Assembly (NCBI RefSeq): GCF_003004785.1
Contig: NZ_PVZS01000001.1
Span: 124,001 to 188,000, forward strand
Direction of reading: 5' to 3'
DNA from: Alsobacter soli
GTDB lineage: Bacteria; Pseudomonadota; Alphaproteobacteria; Rhizobiales; Beijerinckiaceae
DNA: 64,000 nt
Part shown: in pieces, positions 50,933 to 59,951 of the stretch
How positions within the stretch are numbered: the first letter of the stretch is position 1
Layout: each line of letters opens with the position of its first letter
Position numbers and translations under genes: made by a program
Notes under the pieces: model-generated
Database searches by the model: none
What the model was told of the DNA's origin: nothing
What the model saw: only the letters and a program-made list of their open reading frames with translations

Positions 50933-52798
50933 ATGTCGAAGAGCCCCCGATCCATGGCCCCCGCCAGGACTGTCGAACCGCTCGGAACGAAATCCGAGGC
51001 CGAGACCGCGGCCGGCGAGCGGCAACGCACGTCCCTTCGCGACCTCAAACCCCTGCTCCCCTACGCGCTGCAGTACAAGGGTCGCATCGCCGCCGCTCTG
51101 GTGGCGCTGGTGCTGGCCTCCGTGGCCACGCTCGCCATCCCGACAGCCGTTCGCCGCATCATCGACAATGGCTTCTCGCCCGAGAACGCCGGCTTCATCG
51201 ACCGCTACTTCAGCGTGATGATCGCCGTGGTGGCCGTGCTCGCCTGCGCCAGCGCCGCCCGTTACTACCTTGTGATGACGCTGGGCGAACGGGTGATGAC
51301 GGACGTGCGCACGGCGGTGTTCGCCCACCTCACCCGGCTCGACGCCAGCTTCTACGACCAGGCCCGCTCCGGCGAGATCGTCTCGCGACTCACGGCGGAC
51401 ACCACCCAGATCAAGTCCGCTTTCGGAGCGAGCGCCTCGATCGCGCTCCGCAACCTGGTCCTCTTCGTCGGCGCCATCGCCATGATGGTGATCACGAGCC
51501 CCCGCCTGTCCGGCCTCGTGCTGCTCGCCATCCCCGTTATCGTGCTGCCTCTCGTGGCTTCCGGGCGGTCCGTGCGCCAGCGCTCCCGCCAGGCCCAGGA
51601 CCGGTTGGCTGACGCCTCCGCCTACGCCACGGAGGCGATCGGCGCGACGCGCGTCATGCAGGCCTTTACGGCCGAGCGCTCAACCCTGGCCCGCTTCGCC
51701 CGCGCCGCAGAGGACGCCTTCCACGCCTCGCGAACGGCCACGCTTGCTCGCGCCATCCTGACCGCCGTGGCGATCTTCCTGATCTTCGCCAGCGTGGTGG
51801 CGGTGCTCTGGTACGGCGCCCAGGACGTCCTGACCGGCCGCATCACGGGCGGGCGACTGTCTCAGTTCGTGCTCTACGCCGTCTTCGGCGCCGGCGCGCT
51901 CGGCGAACTCTCCCAGGTCTGGAGCGAGGTGAGCGCAGCCGCGGGAGCGGCCGGGCGGATCGCCGAGATCCTGGCCGTGAAGCCAAGGATCGTCGTGCCT
52001 GCCAGCCCGAAGTCCCTGCCCCAGCCCGCCGTGGGCTCGGTCGCCTTCGAACATGTCCGATTCGCCTATCAGGCGCGCGAGGATCACGCGATCCTGGACG
52101 ACCTCAGCTTTGCGGTCGCCCCAGGCGAACGCGTCGCCATTGTGGGCCCCTCCGGAGCCGGCAAGAGCACGGTCGTCCAGCTCATCCTGCGGTTCTACGA
52201 TCCGCAGTCAGGCCGGGTGCTCGTGGACGGCTTGCCGGTGACCGAGGTCGATCCCGAGGCGCTGCGCCGCCGCATCGCTTTCGTGCCCCAGGACCCCGTG
52301 ATCTTCGGCGCCACCATCGCCGAAAACCTTCGCTACGGCCGGCCTGACGCAACGGACGAGCAGATGCGGGAAGCGGCCAGGCAGGCCGCCGCGGCCGGAT
52401 TCATCGAGGCCTTGCCGGACGGCTATGACACCCGCGTGGGCGAACGTGGCGTCACGCTCTCCGGCGGCCAGCGCCAGCGCCTGGCCATCGCCCGCGCGCT
52501 GCTGCGGGACGCCCCGATCCTGCTGCTCGACGAGGCGACCTCCGCGCTCGACGCTGAAAGCGAGACGCTGGTCCAGGCGGCCCTGGACGGCCTCATGGAA
52601 GGCCGAACCACGATCGTCATCGCCCATCGCCTGGCCACCATCCTGAAGGCGGACCGGATTCTCGTGATGAACGAGGGCCGCATCGTCGAGCAGGGCGCCC
52701 ACAGCGACCTGGTGGCGCGCAACGGACTCTACGCCCGGCTGGCCCGCCTCCAGTTCGAGGCCGGCGCCGCCGCGCTGGCGGGCGAAGCTGCCGAGTAG
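50933..52798 (+). CDS. ABC exporter half-transporter (MsbA/multidrug type)
   Basis: A 621-residue fused membrane-ATPase half-transporter that would work as a homodimer. Six transmembrane helices (about 50-330) belong to the type-1 exporter fold, with the early ASFYDQARSGEIVSRLTADTTQIKSAFG. The ATPase domain has Walker A IVGPSGAGKSTVVQLILRF, signature LSGGQRQRLAIARAL, and Walker B ILLLDEATSALD. Possible cargo ranges from lipids to drugs and cannot be set from sequence. The ATG at 50933 begins MSKSPRSMAP with GGAAACGAGA upstream; earlier in-frame codons are unlikely. Confidence 0.9.
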   Translation: MSKSPRSMAPARTVEPLGTKSEAETAAGERQRTSLRDLKPLLPYALQYKGRIAAALVALVLASVATLAIPTAVRRIIDNGFSPENAGFIDRYFSVMIAVVAVLACASAARYYLVMTLGERVMTDVRTAVFAHLTRLDASFYDQARSGEIVSRLTADTTQIKSAFGASASIALRNLVLFVGAIAMMVITSPRLSGLVLLAIPVIVLPLVASGRSVRQRSRQAQDRLADASAYATEAIGATRVMQAFTAERSTLARFARAAEDAFHASRTATLARAILTAVAIFLIFASVVAVLWYGAQDVLTGRITGGRLSQFVLYAVFGAGALGELSQVWSEVSAAAGAAGRIAEILAVKPRIVVPASPKSLPQPAVGSVAFEHVRFAYQAREDHAILDDLSFAVAPGERVAIVGPSGAGKSTVVQLILRFYDPQSGRVLVDGLPVTEVDPEALRRRIAFVPQDPVIFGATIAENLRYGRPDATDEQMREAARQAAAAGFIEALPDGYDTRVGERGVTLSGGQRQRLAIARALLRDAPILLLDEATSALDAESETLVQAALDGLMEGRTTIVIAHRLATILKADRILVMNEGRIVEQGAHSDLVARNGLYARLARLQFEAGAAALAGEAAE

Positions 52799-52858
52799 CG
52801 GCGATCCTCCGGCGTCACTGTCCGGATTGACCGACATGCGCCTCCCCGTGCGCGTCGG

Positions 52859-53299
52859 TCAGGGCTTCCAGGCGTAATGGAACAGCGGCAGCCCTGACGC
52901 GGCGCTGACGCCCTCGCCGGTGCGCACAAAACCCTCGCGCTCGTAGAATCGGACCGCGCGCGGGTTGTCGGCGTTCACTTCAAGATGGACGCCGCCGGGC
53001 GACATGGACTTGGCGTGCTCCAGAAGGGCCTGCGCAACGCCTCGTCCCCAACTGCGCCGCGCGGCGGCCAGCTGGTCCAGATGGCCAGTGCGCTCGTCGA
53101 TGGTCACGAACCCGCAAAGCCCGTGCTCGTCCTCCCCAACGAACACCAAAACCCCCGCCGCCCGATGCCCGGCGATACGGTCGCGGAACCACCCGCGGCG
53201 CGCCTCGAAATCGATCTGCGGCATGGCGTCTCGCCAGCTCTCAACCCACAGGTCGGTCATGACGGGCAGGTCCGCCTCTCCCATGGGTCGGATGCGCAT
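52859..53299 (-). CDS. GNAT-family N-acetyltransferase
   Basis: A 146-residue single-domain GNAT. The acetyl-CoA-binding motif is RRSWGRGVAQALLEHAK (R-x-x-G-x-G/A), followed by VNADNPRAVRFYEREGFVRTGEG, the usual C-terminal signature. The substrate is unknown. The start codon overlaps the stop of the MotB-like gene by one base (TGATG), so it is the last gene of a three-gene operon with the MotA/MotB-like pair. Confidence 0.9.
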   Translation of the reverse strand: MRIRPMGEADLPVMTDLWVESWRDAMPQIDFEARRGWFRDRIAGHRAAGVLVFVGEDEHGLCGFVTIDERTGHLDQLAAARRSWGRGVAQALLEHAKSMSPGGVHLEVNADNPRAVRFYEREGFVRTGEGVSAASGLPLFHYAWKP

Positions 53300-54330
53300 C
53301 ACCGCTCCGTCAGCTTGAGTTCGATGCGACGGTTGCGCTTGTAGGCTTCCTCGCTGTCGCCCAGCTCCAGCGGCTGGTATTCGCCGAAGCCGGTCGCCGC
53401 AAGACGCTGGGGCGGCACGCCCTTCGACACGAGGTATTGCACCACCGCGATCGCGCGGGCGGCCGAGAGATCCCAGTTGGTCTTGAACTGCCCCGAGCCG
53501 GACAGCGGCCGTTTGTCCGTGTGGCCGTCGACTCGCATGATCCACGGGATGTCGCCGGGGATCTCCTTGTCGAGCGCGATCAGCGCCGTCGCGAGCCGGT
53601 CGAGTTCCGCCTGCCCAGCCGGGTTCACCCCGGCGGCGCCTGGATCGAACAGCACCTCGGATTGGAAGACGAAGCGGTCTCCGACGATGCGCACGTCGGG
53701 CCGGTTGCCCAGCACCTGCCGCAGCCGCCCGAAAAAGTCGGACCGGTAGCGAGCGAGTTCCTGCACCTTCTGCGCCAGCGCGACATTGAGCCGGGAGCCC
53801 AGGTCGGCGATCCGGGCTTGGCTCTCCTTGTCGCGCGCCTCGGAGGCCGACAGCGCATCTTCCAGCGCCGCGAGTTGCCGCCGCATCGCGGCGATCTGCT
53901 GGTTCAGGATGTCGACCTGGTTGGCCGCACGGGCCGCGAGCTGACGCTGCGCCTCAAGGTCCTTGCTCAGCGCGGCCGCCTGCCCTCCGGCGGCCGCGGC
54001 CCCCGCCGCGCTGGAATCGACAAGCCCCTGCAGGCGATCCCGCTCCGCCTGGGTCTGCTTCAGCGTATCGGACAGGAGCGCGACGTTGTCGTCCGCGCTC
54101 TTGCGGCCGACGCGCTCCAGCGCGAGCAGGTCCGTCAACTCGGAAATCTGCCGATTGAGCCGGCTGAGCGCCTGGTCCTTGTCCGTGACCTGCTGGCTGA
54201 GAAAGAACTGCGCAAGCACGAAGACCGACAGGAGGAAGACGATGGCCAGCACCAGCGTGGACAGGGCGTCCACGAAGCCGGGCCAATAATCGATTGGTCG
54301 TTGCCCCCGCCGTGTCCGACCGAGGCTCAT
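53299..54330 (-). CDS. MotB-like protein with OmpA peptidoglycan-binding domain
   Basis: A 343-residue inner-membrane protein. The single transmembrane helix (about 20-42) carries Asp21 in YWPGFVDALSTLVLAIVFLL, the place of the ion-channel aspartate in MotB. A long coiled coil (about 45-190) is followed by an OmpA-like domain (about 210-343) with VDGHTDKRPL and the C-terminal NRRIELKL. It should bind peptidoglycan. The pairing and Asp imply an ion-driven stator, but the coiled coil is much longer than in flagellar MotB. It overlaps the upstream MotA-like gene by four bases (ATGA). Confidence 0.88.
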   Translation of the reverse strand: MSLGRTRRGQRPIDYWPGFVDALSTLVLAIVFLLSVFVLAQFFLSQQVTDKDQALSRLNRQISELTDLLALERVGRKSADDNVALLSDTLKQTQAERDRLQGLVDSSAAGAAAAGGQAAALSKDLEAQRQLAARAANQVDILNQQIAAMRRQLAALEDALSASEARDKESQARIADLGSRLNVALAQKVQELARYRSDFFGRLRQVLGNRPDVRIVGDRFVFQSEVLFDPGAAGVNPAGQAELDRLATALIALDKEIPGDIPWIMRVDGHTDKRPLSGSGQFKTNWDLSAARAIAVVQYLVSKGVPPQRLAATGFGEYQPLELGDSEEAYKRNRRIELKLTER

Positions 54331-55322
54331 CGCCGCATGTCCTCGGAGGCCAGTCGCTCAAGCAGGCGCCGGATTTCGGCGTCGCGCCCGGCCTGGTTCT
54401 CCACCCAGTCCCGGATGAGCTGCTGCTCGGAGCGCATGTGATGCACGAGCGCCTGGATCCCCTCCGCCAGGTTCGCCAGCGCCGCCGTGGTGCCGCGGCT
54501 CCCAGTCGCTTCCTGGACCGCGAAGGCGAGTCGGTCGAGCGCGGCGCGCACGTCCGTGCCGCTTCCCGTGCCTATCATGGGCAGCGGCTCGCGCGACGGC
54601 TCCTCGACCGTGGTGGAGAGCCAATCCTCCACCTCGTTGTAGAAGCGGTTCTGGGCCTGGGCCGCCTGCAAATCGAGGAAGCCCAGGATCAATGAGCCGG
54701 CGAGGCCGAACAGCGAGGACGAGAACGAAATCCCCATGCCGCCCAGCGGGGCGGCGAGGCCGCTCTTCAGGTCCTCGAACATGAGCGCCGCATCCGCCCC
54801 GGTCTTCATGGACTGGATGACCCGCCCCACGGAGCCCACGGTCTCCAGAAGACCCCAGAAGGTGCCGAGCAGGCCCAGGAACACCAGCAGTCCGGTCAGG
54901 TACCGACCGATATCGCGGGATTCGTCGAGGCGCATCCCCATGGTGTCGAGAAGGGAACGCAGGATCGCCGGCGTGACGGTCACCGGCCCCGGGCTGGGCC
55001 CCTGCCGATTGAGCAGGATGGCCGCCATGGGCGCCAGCAGCACGGGCGCGGGCACGTCCCGGTTCTCGAGATTGGGCGAGCGCACCGCGTTGACCCACCG
55101 GATTTCGCGGAACAGCCGGATGACCTGCCTGAACGCCAGGATGATGCCGACCAGCAGAACCCCGATGATGAGTCCGTTCAGCCCGGGGTTGGCCAGGAAC
55201 GCGATCCAGATCGACTTGTAGAGGATCAGCGCCACGAAGGCGGCCAGGATGAGGAACACCGCCATCCGCAGCAGGTGCCGCCGCGGGGAGGAAAGACGCT
55301 GGACTTCCACCGGAATCGCCAT
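54327..55322 (-). CDS. MotA/TolQ/ExbB-like membrane protein
   Basis: A 331-residue protein with four predicted transmembrane helices: two near the N-terminus (about 18-37, 48-67) and two in the middle (about 143-165 and 200-220). Between the pairs are residues typical of MotA/TolQ proteins (GLLGTFWGLLETVGSVGRVIQSM). The next stretch, GLAAPLGGMGISFSSSLFGLAGSLILGFLDLQ, is the classic GMGIAFSTSLFGL-type segment. It would form the ion-conducting pentamer around the MotB-like partner encoded next. It has a longer C-terminal cytoplasmic tail than ExbB. No flagellar neighbours adjoin it. Confidence 0.88.
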   Translation of the reverse strand: MAIPVEVQRLSSPRRHLLRMAVFLILAAFVALILYKSIWIAFLANPGLNGLIIGVLLVGIILAFRQVIRLFREIRWVNAVRSPNLENRDVPAPVLLAPMAAILLNRQGPSPGPVTVTPAILRSLLDTMGMRLDESRDIGRYLTGLLVFLGLLGTFWGLLETVGSVGRVIQSMKTGADAALMFEDLKSGLAAPLGGMGISFSSSLFGLAGSLILGFLDLQAAQAQNRFYNEVEDWLSTTVEEPSREPLPMIGTGSGTDVRAALDRLAFAVQEATGSRGTTAALANLAEGIQALVHHMRSEQQLIRDWVENQAGRDAEIRRLLERLASEDMRR

Positions 55323-55405
55323 GAGGCCTCGCGATCAAGGCCCGCATGTTGGCCGCCCTGCCCGATCCGTTCAAGCAGGGCGCAAAGATTTCCTTAACCG
55401 TCGGC

Positions 55406-56209
55406 TCAGGCGGTCGCCGCCCGGGCCTCCCGCAGGATGTCCAGCAGCGCGCGGTGCATGTCCTCGTTGCCGGCCACGATGGTGTCGGCCGCGAAGACGT
55501 CGTCCTTGCCGAACGCGTCGCTCACATAGCCGCCCGCCTCGCGCACCATCAGCGCCCCGGCGGCCAGGTCCCAGGAGTTCAGCCCCTGCTCCCAGTAGGC
55601 GTCATAGCGACCGCACGCCACCCAGGCGAGGTCCAGCGCCGCCGCGCCCATCCGGCGAACGCCGCTCGTCTTCAGCATCACGCGGGAGAGTTGCTTCAGG
55701 TAGCCCGGGTGGTCGCGCCGCCCCAGGGTCGGGATCCCGGTGGCGAACACGGCGTCGTGGTGGTCCGATCGAGCTGCCACCCGCATGCGCTTGTTGTTCA
55801 GGAAGCAGCCCTTGCCGCGCTCGGCGATGAAGAGCTCGTCCTTGATCACGTCATAGATGACCCCGGCCACCACGACATTCTCGCGCTCGAGCGCGACCGA
55901 GATGCAGAAGTGCGGGATTCCGTGGAGGAAATTCGTGGTGCCGTCCAGCGGGTCGATGTGCCAGCGATGCGACTTGTCGCGCCCCTCGACGACCCCGCTT
56001 TCCTCCATCACGAAGCCATAGTCGGGCCGTGCCTTCTCCAGCGCTTCCCGCAGGGCTTTTTCGGCGCGGTGGTCCGCCATGGACACGAAGTCGCCGGGGC
56101 CCTTGCGCGACACCTGCAGGTTCTCGACCTCGCCGAAGTCGCGGCGCAGGCCCTTGGCGGCCTTCATGACGGCGTCGACCATCACGGTCATCAGGGCGGA
56201 GCGGATCAT
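55406..56209 (-). CDS. suhB: Inositol monophosphatase family protein
   Basis: A 267-residue Mg2+-dependent phosphatase of the inositol monophosphatase/SuhB family. The metal-binding motifs are KSHRWHIDPLDGTTNFLHGIPHF in the centre and WDLAAGALMVREAGG near the C-terminus. MADHRAEKALREAL supplies the upstream conserved acid. It removes phosphate from inositol-1-phosphate or a related sugar phosphate. It follows efp by 44 bases on the same strand and is probably in one operon with it. Confidence 0.9.
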   Translation of the reverse strand: MIRSALMTVMVDAVMKAAKGLRRDFGEVENLQVSRKGPGDFVSMADHRAEKALREALEKARPDYGFVMEESGVVEGRDKSHRWHIDPLDGTTNFLHGIPHFCISVALERENVVVAGVIYDVIKDELFIAERGKGCFLNNKRMRVAARSDHHDAVFATGIPTLGRRDHPGYLKQLSRVMLKTSGVRRMGAAALDLAWVACGRYDAYWEQGLNSWDLAAGALMVREAGGYVSDAFGKDDVFAADTIVAGNEDMHRALLDILREARAATA

Positions 56210-56253
56210 GGCGTGTCTCGGATCGGATCAGGCGGGGCTGGAAAGGGCGCGTT

Positions 56254-56820
56254 TTAGTCCGCGCGCCGCACGTAAGTGATTTCGGAGGTGTCGACCACCA
56301 CGCGCTCGCCCGCCTCGATGAAGGGGGGCACGAGGATGCGCAGGCCATTCTCGAGCTTTGCGGGCTTGTACGACGAGGCGGCGGTCTGACCCTTGAGCAC
56401 CGGGTCGGCCTCGACGATCGTCAGCGTGACCTGCTCGGGCAGCCGGATGCTGATGGGGCGCTCCTGGTGCAGGCGCAGCGTCACCGTCATTCCGTCCTGC
56501 AGAAAGGCGGCGGCCTGTCCGACGAACTCCTTCGGCAACTCGATCTGCTCGTAGGTCTCGTTGTTCATGAACACGAGTTGGTCGCCCTCGGCGTAGAGGA
56601 ACTGGAAATCCCGGTACTCGAGATTGACCTCCTCCACCCGGTCGTCCGTGCCGAAGCGATTGTTCAGCTTGCGGCCGTCGATCAGGTTCTTCAGCTCGAC
56701 CTGGTTGTAGGCAGGTCCCTTGCCGGGCTTCACCTTCTCGGTCTTGACCGCCACCCAGAGCCCGCCGTCGTGCTCGATGGCCATGCCGGGACGGATATCG
56801 TTGCCGCTGATACGGGCCAT
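56254..56820 (-). CDS. efp: Translation elongation factor P
   Basis: A 188-residue EF-P, which relieves ribosome stalling at polyproline. The modified lysine is expected at Lys34 within KPGKGPA. The three beta-barrel domains are intact, with the central domain ([29 protein letters not shown]) and the C-terminal [27 protein letters not shown]. The ATG at 56820 is the family start. The Lys-modifying enzymes (EpmA/EpmB) are not in the window. It lies downstream of the Sel1 gene, 75 bases away. Confidence 0.97.
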   Translation of the reverse strand: MARISGNDIRPGMAIEHDGGLWVAVKTEKVKPGKGPAYNQVELKNLIDGRKLNNRFGTDDRVEEVNLEYRDFQFLYAEGDQLVFMNNETYEQIELPKEFVGQAAAFLQDGMTVTLRLHQERPISIRLPEQVTLTIVEADPVLKGQTAASSYKPAKLENGLRILVPPFIEAGERVVVDTSEITYVRRAD

Positions 56821-56895
56821 GCGTGAAGATCTTTCGTGGACGGAGAACGCGCCCAAAAGCACCACGGGCGCACGAAGGTCAAGGGTGCAACGCGC

Positions 56896-57891
56896 TCAGT
56901 CGCCCAGCCACTTGCGCACGGCTTCGTCCACCTTGCGCTGTTCGTCCGGCGTCAGACCCTTGGTGGCGTCGTCAAGCCAAGGATCCTTGATCCCCTGCAT
57001 GGTGGCGAGCGTGTGCCACTTGGCGGCTTGGACCAGGTTCTTCGGCAGGCCGCGGCCGGCCGCGTAGACGCGCGCCAGTCGATTCTGGGCGATCGGGTTT
57101 CCCTGCTCGGCGGCGGCAAGGAACATCTTGGCGCCGGCGGTTTCGTCCTTGCGGACCCCTTCGCCGTTGAACAGCATGACGCCGAACTCGACCTGGGCGG
57201 AGATGTTGCGGTCGCGCGCCGCGCGGCCCATCCAAACGGCCGCCTGCGCGATGTCGCGCCCGACGCCTCTGCCATCCCGGAACAGGATCGCCAGGGCGTA
57301 TTCGGCGTCCGGATCGTTGTCCTCGGCGGCGCTGCGGAACAGCGTGAAGGCGCGCCGGTCGCTATCCGCCTTGTTCTCCTGAAGAAGCAGCACGCCCAGG
57401 CTGTAGGCCGCGGCGGGAACGCTTTCCGCGGAACTTTCCAGCAGCTTGCGCGCCTCTGCGGGATCACGCGGCACGCCCTTGCCGTCGATCTTCAGCATGG
57501 CCAGCGCGAACGTCGCGCGCGGGTCGCCGCGCCCGGCCGCGAGCCGATACCACTCCGCCGCCTTCGCCCAGTCCTGGGCGACGCCAAGGCCGGCGCTGTA
57601 GAGTTCGCCCAGCAACGTCATCGCGGCCGTGTCGTTTGGATCGTCCGCGATCCGCTTCGTGGCCTCCTTGAAGGCCGTCATGTACAGGCCGCGCTGGTAG
57701 GCGCCGTACGCCTCGTCCAGTGCGCCCCCAGGCGCGGCTTTTGCGGACGGCGGCGCTGGCGCTTCAGAGGCGCTCCCCGGCGCCACGGTTGGAGCGGGAG
57801 CCGGTTCGCCGGACTGCGCCTGGGCTGGACCAGCCAGGGCCAGCACGCCGGCGATGACTTGCAGGCCTCGGACGAGCCGCACGCGTGTCAC
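56896..57891 (-). CDS. Secreted Sel1-repeat (TPR-like) protein
   Basis: A 331-residue protein with a signal peptide (1-25, ending AQAQ), a Pro/Ala-rich stretch (26-55), and Sel1-like repeats (about 65-300). Typical repeats are LGELYSAGLGVAQDWAKAAEWYRLAAGRGD, EFGVMLFNGEGVRKDETAGAKMFLAAAEQGN and RLARVYAAGRGLPKNLVQAAKWHTLAT. Sel1 repeats mediate protein-protein contacts, here in the periplasm. It starts with GTG at 57891, overlapping the thiE-like stop codon as GTGA, so translation is likely coupled. Its role is unknown. Confidence 0.9.
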   Translation of the reverse strand: MTRVRLVRGLQVIAGVLALAGPAQAQSGEPAPAPTVAPGSASEAPAPPSAKAAPGGALDEAYGAYQRGLYMTAFKEATKRIADDPNDTAAMTLLGELYSAGLGVAQDWAKAAEWYRLAAGRGDPRATFALAMLKIDGKGVPRDPAEARKLLESSAESVPAAAYSLGVLLLQENKADSDRRAFTLFRSAAEDNDPDAEYALAILFRDGRGVGRDIAQAAVWMGRAARDRNISAQVEFGVMLFNGEGVRKDETAGAKMFLAAAEQGNPIAQNRLARVYAAGRGLPKNLVQAAKWHTLATMQGIKDPWLDDATKGLTPDEQRKVDEAVRKWLGD

Positions 57892-58547
57892 CGCGCCGGC
57901 TGCGGGGTGGCTGCGAGCGCCTCATGCGCCCGCTGGATGGCTTCCGCGGCGCCGCTCGGGTGCGAGAACACGGCGTCGCACAGGGCGACGAACTCACATC
58001 CGGTCGCCGCCAGGGGCGCGACGTCGTCCAGCGTAGGGGCATAGGCGATGCAGGGCGTCTGGAACAGCTCGGCCCACCACTGGGCCCGCTCCAGCACGCC
58101 GGACAGGGGCGGCAGGCTTCCATCCGCCCGAGGCTCCCCGAACAGCACGTAATCGCAACCAAGCTCCGCGGCCTCCATGGCGTCGTGCCGGGCGCGAAGG
58201 GCGCCCACGCCGACCATGCGGTCGTGCGGCTTCATCGCCTCCAGCGTAGCGCCGAGCCTGGCCGGGTTGCCGACGTGGCAGCCATCCGCGCCGGCGCGCG
58301 CCACGATCTCGGGCGCGTCCTCCAGCAGCACGGCGGCGTTGTGCTCCTGCACGCTTGCGACGAGCGGCTTGAGAAGCTTGGTGAGCGCACGGTCGTCGAG
58401 CTTCGGCAGCCGCAGCAGCACGGCGTCAACCGGGGCCGCCGAGACCGCGGCGACGAGCGCGTCCGCGATGGTCCCCGGCCACCCGGTGGGGTCCAGGACG
58501 GGCGGCGTCATGAGGACGAGGCGGGCTGTAGGCGCTTCTTCGGTCAT
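57888..58547 (-). CDS. thiE: Thiamine-phosphate synthase family protein
   Basis: A 219-residue TIM-barrel protein of the ThiE/TenI superfamily. Family features are VLLEDAPEIVARAGADGCHVGNPARL near residues 72-97, and GVGALRARHDAMEAAELGCDYVLFGEPRADG, which resembles the strand-loop region binding pyrophosphate. A canonical ThiE would join HMP pyrophosphate and thiazole phosphate. Some expected acidic and basic residues (the DxxxD of the pyrophosphate loop) are not obvious, so this may be a diverged or regulatory member. No TPP riboswitch is seen upstream. It lies between fba and the Sel1 gene, the usual rhizobial position. Confidence 0.7.
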   Translation of the reverse strand: MTEEAPTARLVLMTPPVLDPTGWPGTIADALVAAVSAAPVDAVLLRLPKLDDRALTKLLKPLVASVQEHNAAVLLEDAPEIVARAGADGCHVGNPARLGATLEAMKPHDRMVGVGALRARHDAMEAAELGCDYVLFGEPRADGSLPPLSGVLERAQWWAELFQTPCIAYAPTLDDVAPLAATGCEFVALCDAVFSHPSGAAEAIQRAHEALAATPQPAR

Positions 58548-58637
58548 GGTCCTGCGATCGTGCGAAGGCTCCGGGCAGGGCCCGGAGCCTGGATGTGCGT
58601 AGGTCCGGCGCCCGGGGGCGCCAGTCGAAAGCGCCGC

Positions 58638-59726
58638 TTACTCGGCCGCCTTGGCCGAGGCGCCGAACTGCGGGTCGAGCGCGCCGGAGGCGTAGCGCTT
58701 GGCCATGTCGCCGAGCGTGATGATCTTGCCGATCTTGGAAGCCTTGCCGGCCGTGCCGAATTCCTCGAGCCGCTGCTTGCACAGCTTGGTCATCGCCTCC
58801 ATGGCGGGCTTGAGGTACTTGCGCGGGTCGAACTCGCCGGGGCTCTCGGCGAAGACCTTGCGGATCTGGCCGGTCATGGCCATGCGGTTGTCCGTGTCGA
58901 TGTTGATCTTGCGGACGCCGTGCTTGATGCCGCGCTGGATCTCCTCGACTGGCACGCCCCAGGTCTGGGGCATCTTGCCGCCGTACTGGTTGATGATGTC
59001 CTGGAGATCCTGCGGCACCGAGGATGAGCCGTGCATCACGAGGTGCATGTTCGGCAGCAGCCGGTGGATCTCCTCGATGACGTTCATGGCCAGGATCGCG
59101 CCGTCCGGCTTGCGGGAAAACTTGTAGGCGCCGTGCGAGGTGCCCATCGCGATCGCCAGCGCGTCGACCTTGGTGGCGCGCACGAACTCGACGGCTTCCT
59201 TCGGGTTTGTCAGGAGCTGGTCGTGGCTGAGCTTGCCTTCGGCCCCGTGGCCGTCTTCCTTCTCGCCCATGCCGGTCTCGAGCGAGCCGAGCACGCCGAG
59301 CTCGCCCTCGACAGAGATGCCCCCAAGATGCGCCATGTCGGTCACCGTCTTGGTGACGCCGACATTGTACTCCCAGTCGCCCGGCGTCTTGCCGTCCTCC
59401 TTGAGGGAGCCGTCCATCATCACGGACGTGAAGCCGGCCTGGATGGCCGTCATGCAGGTGGCGGGGTTGTTGCCATGGTCGAGGTGCACGCAGACCGGGA
59501 TGTGCGGGTAGATCTCGGTCACCGCGTCCATCATGTGCTTGAGCATGATGTCGTTGGCGTAGGAGCGCGCGCCGCGGGAAGCCTGGATGATCACCGGCGC
59601 GTCCGTCGCGTCGGCGGCCGCCATGATGGCGAGCGCCTGCTCCATGTTGTTGATGTTGAACGCCGGCACGCCGTAGCCGTGCTCAGCGGCATGGTCCAGC
59701 AACTGCCTCAGGGTGATGCGCGCCAT
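58638..59726 (-). CDS. fba: Class II fructose-1,6-bisphosphate aldolase
   Basis: A 362-residue zinc-dependent aldolase cleaving or forming fructose-1,6-bisphosphate. Metal-binding histidine lies in [12 protein letters not shown]; further family elements are [33 protein letters not shown] with [26 protein letters not shown], and [17 protein letters not shown]. Complete. It follows pgk on the same strand after a gap of 225 bases that shows no gene. Confidence 0.97.
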   Translation of the reverse strand: MARITLRQLLDHAAEHGYGVPAFNINNMEQALAIMAAADATDAPVIIQASRGARSYANDIMLKHMMDAVTEIYPHIPVCVHLDHGNNPATCMTAIQAGFTSVMMDGSLKEDGKTPGDWEYNVGVTKTVTDMAHLGGISVEGELGVLGSLETGMGEKEDGHGAEGKLSHDQLLTNPKEAVEFVRATKVDALAIAMGTSHGAYKFSRKPDGAILAMNVIEEIHRLLPNMHLVMHGSSSVPQDLQDIINQYGGKMPQTWGVPVEEIQRGIKHGVRKINIDTDNRMAMTGQIRKVFAESPGEFDPRKYLKPAMEAMTKLCKQRLEEFGTAGKASKIGKIITLGDMAKRYASGALDPQFGASAKAAE

Positions 59727-59951
59727 GTTCCTGTCACTCCTTGGTTCTGCGCCAGCCTTTGGCGGCCCATTGTGGCGATTGTTGTGGCCTGCCGGGCCGG
59801 AGACACCTTACGAAAACGGGGGAGATCCAGCCTCAGGGGGCTTCCTTTCCGAAGCCGCTCCTGTGTTCCCTCGAGCCTGGCGACGCTCGTCCTTTGGGCG
59901 GCGCCTCGATCGTACTGCAGACCCGGCCCGCCGAACAGGTCGGCGCCGGCC

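Noticed and set aside
53299-55322. Zorya-type phage defence (ZorA/ZorB)
   Set aside because: ZorC/ZorD or ZorE partners are absent. The pair is followed only by a GNAT gene and sits among housekeeping genes.
57888-58547. TPP riboswitch for the thiE-like gene
   Set aside because: The 90-base gap ahead of the gene shows no thi-box motif and is mostly the 3' flank of fba.
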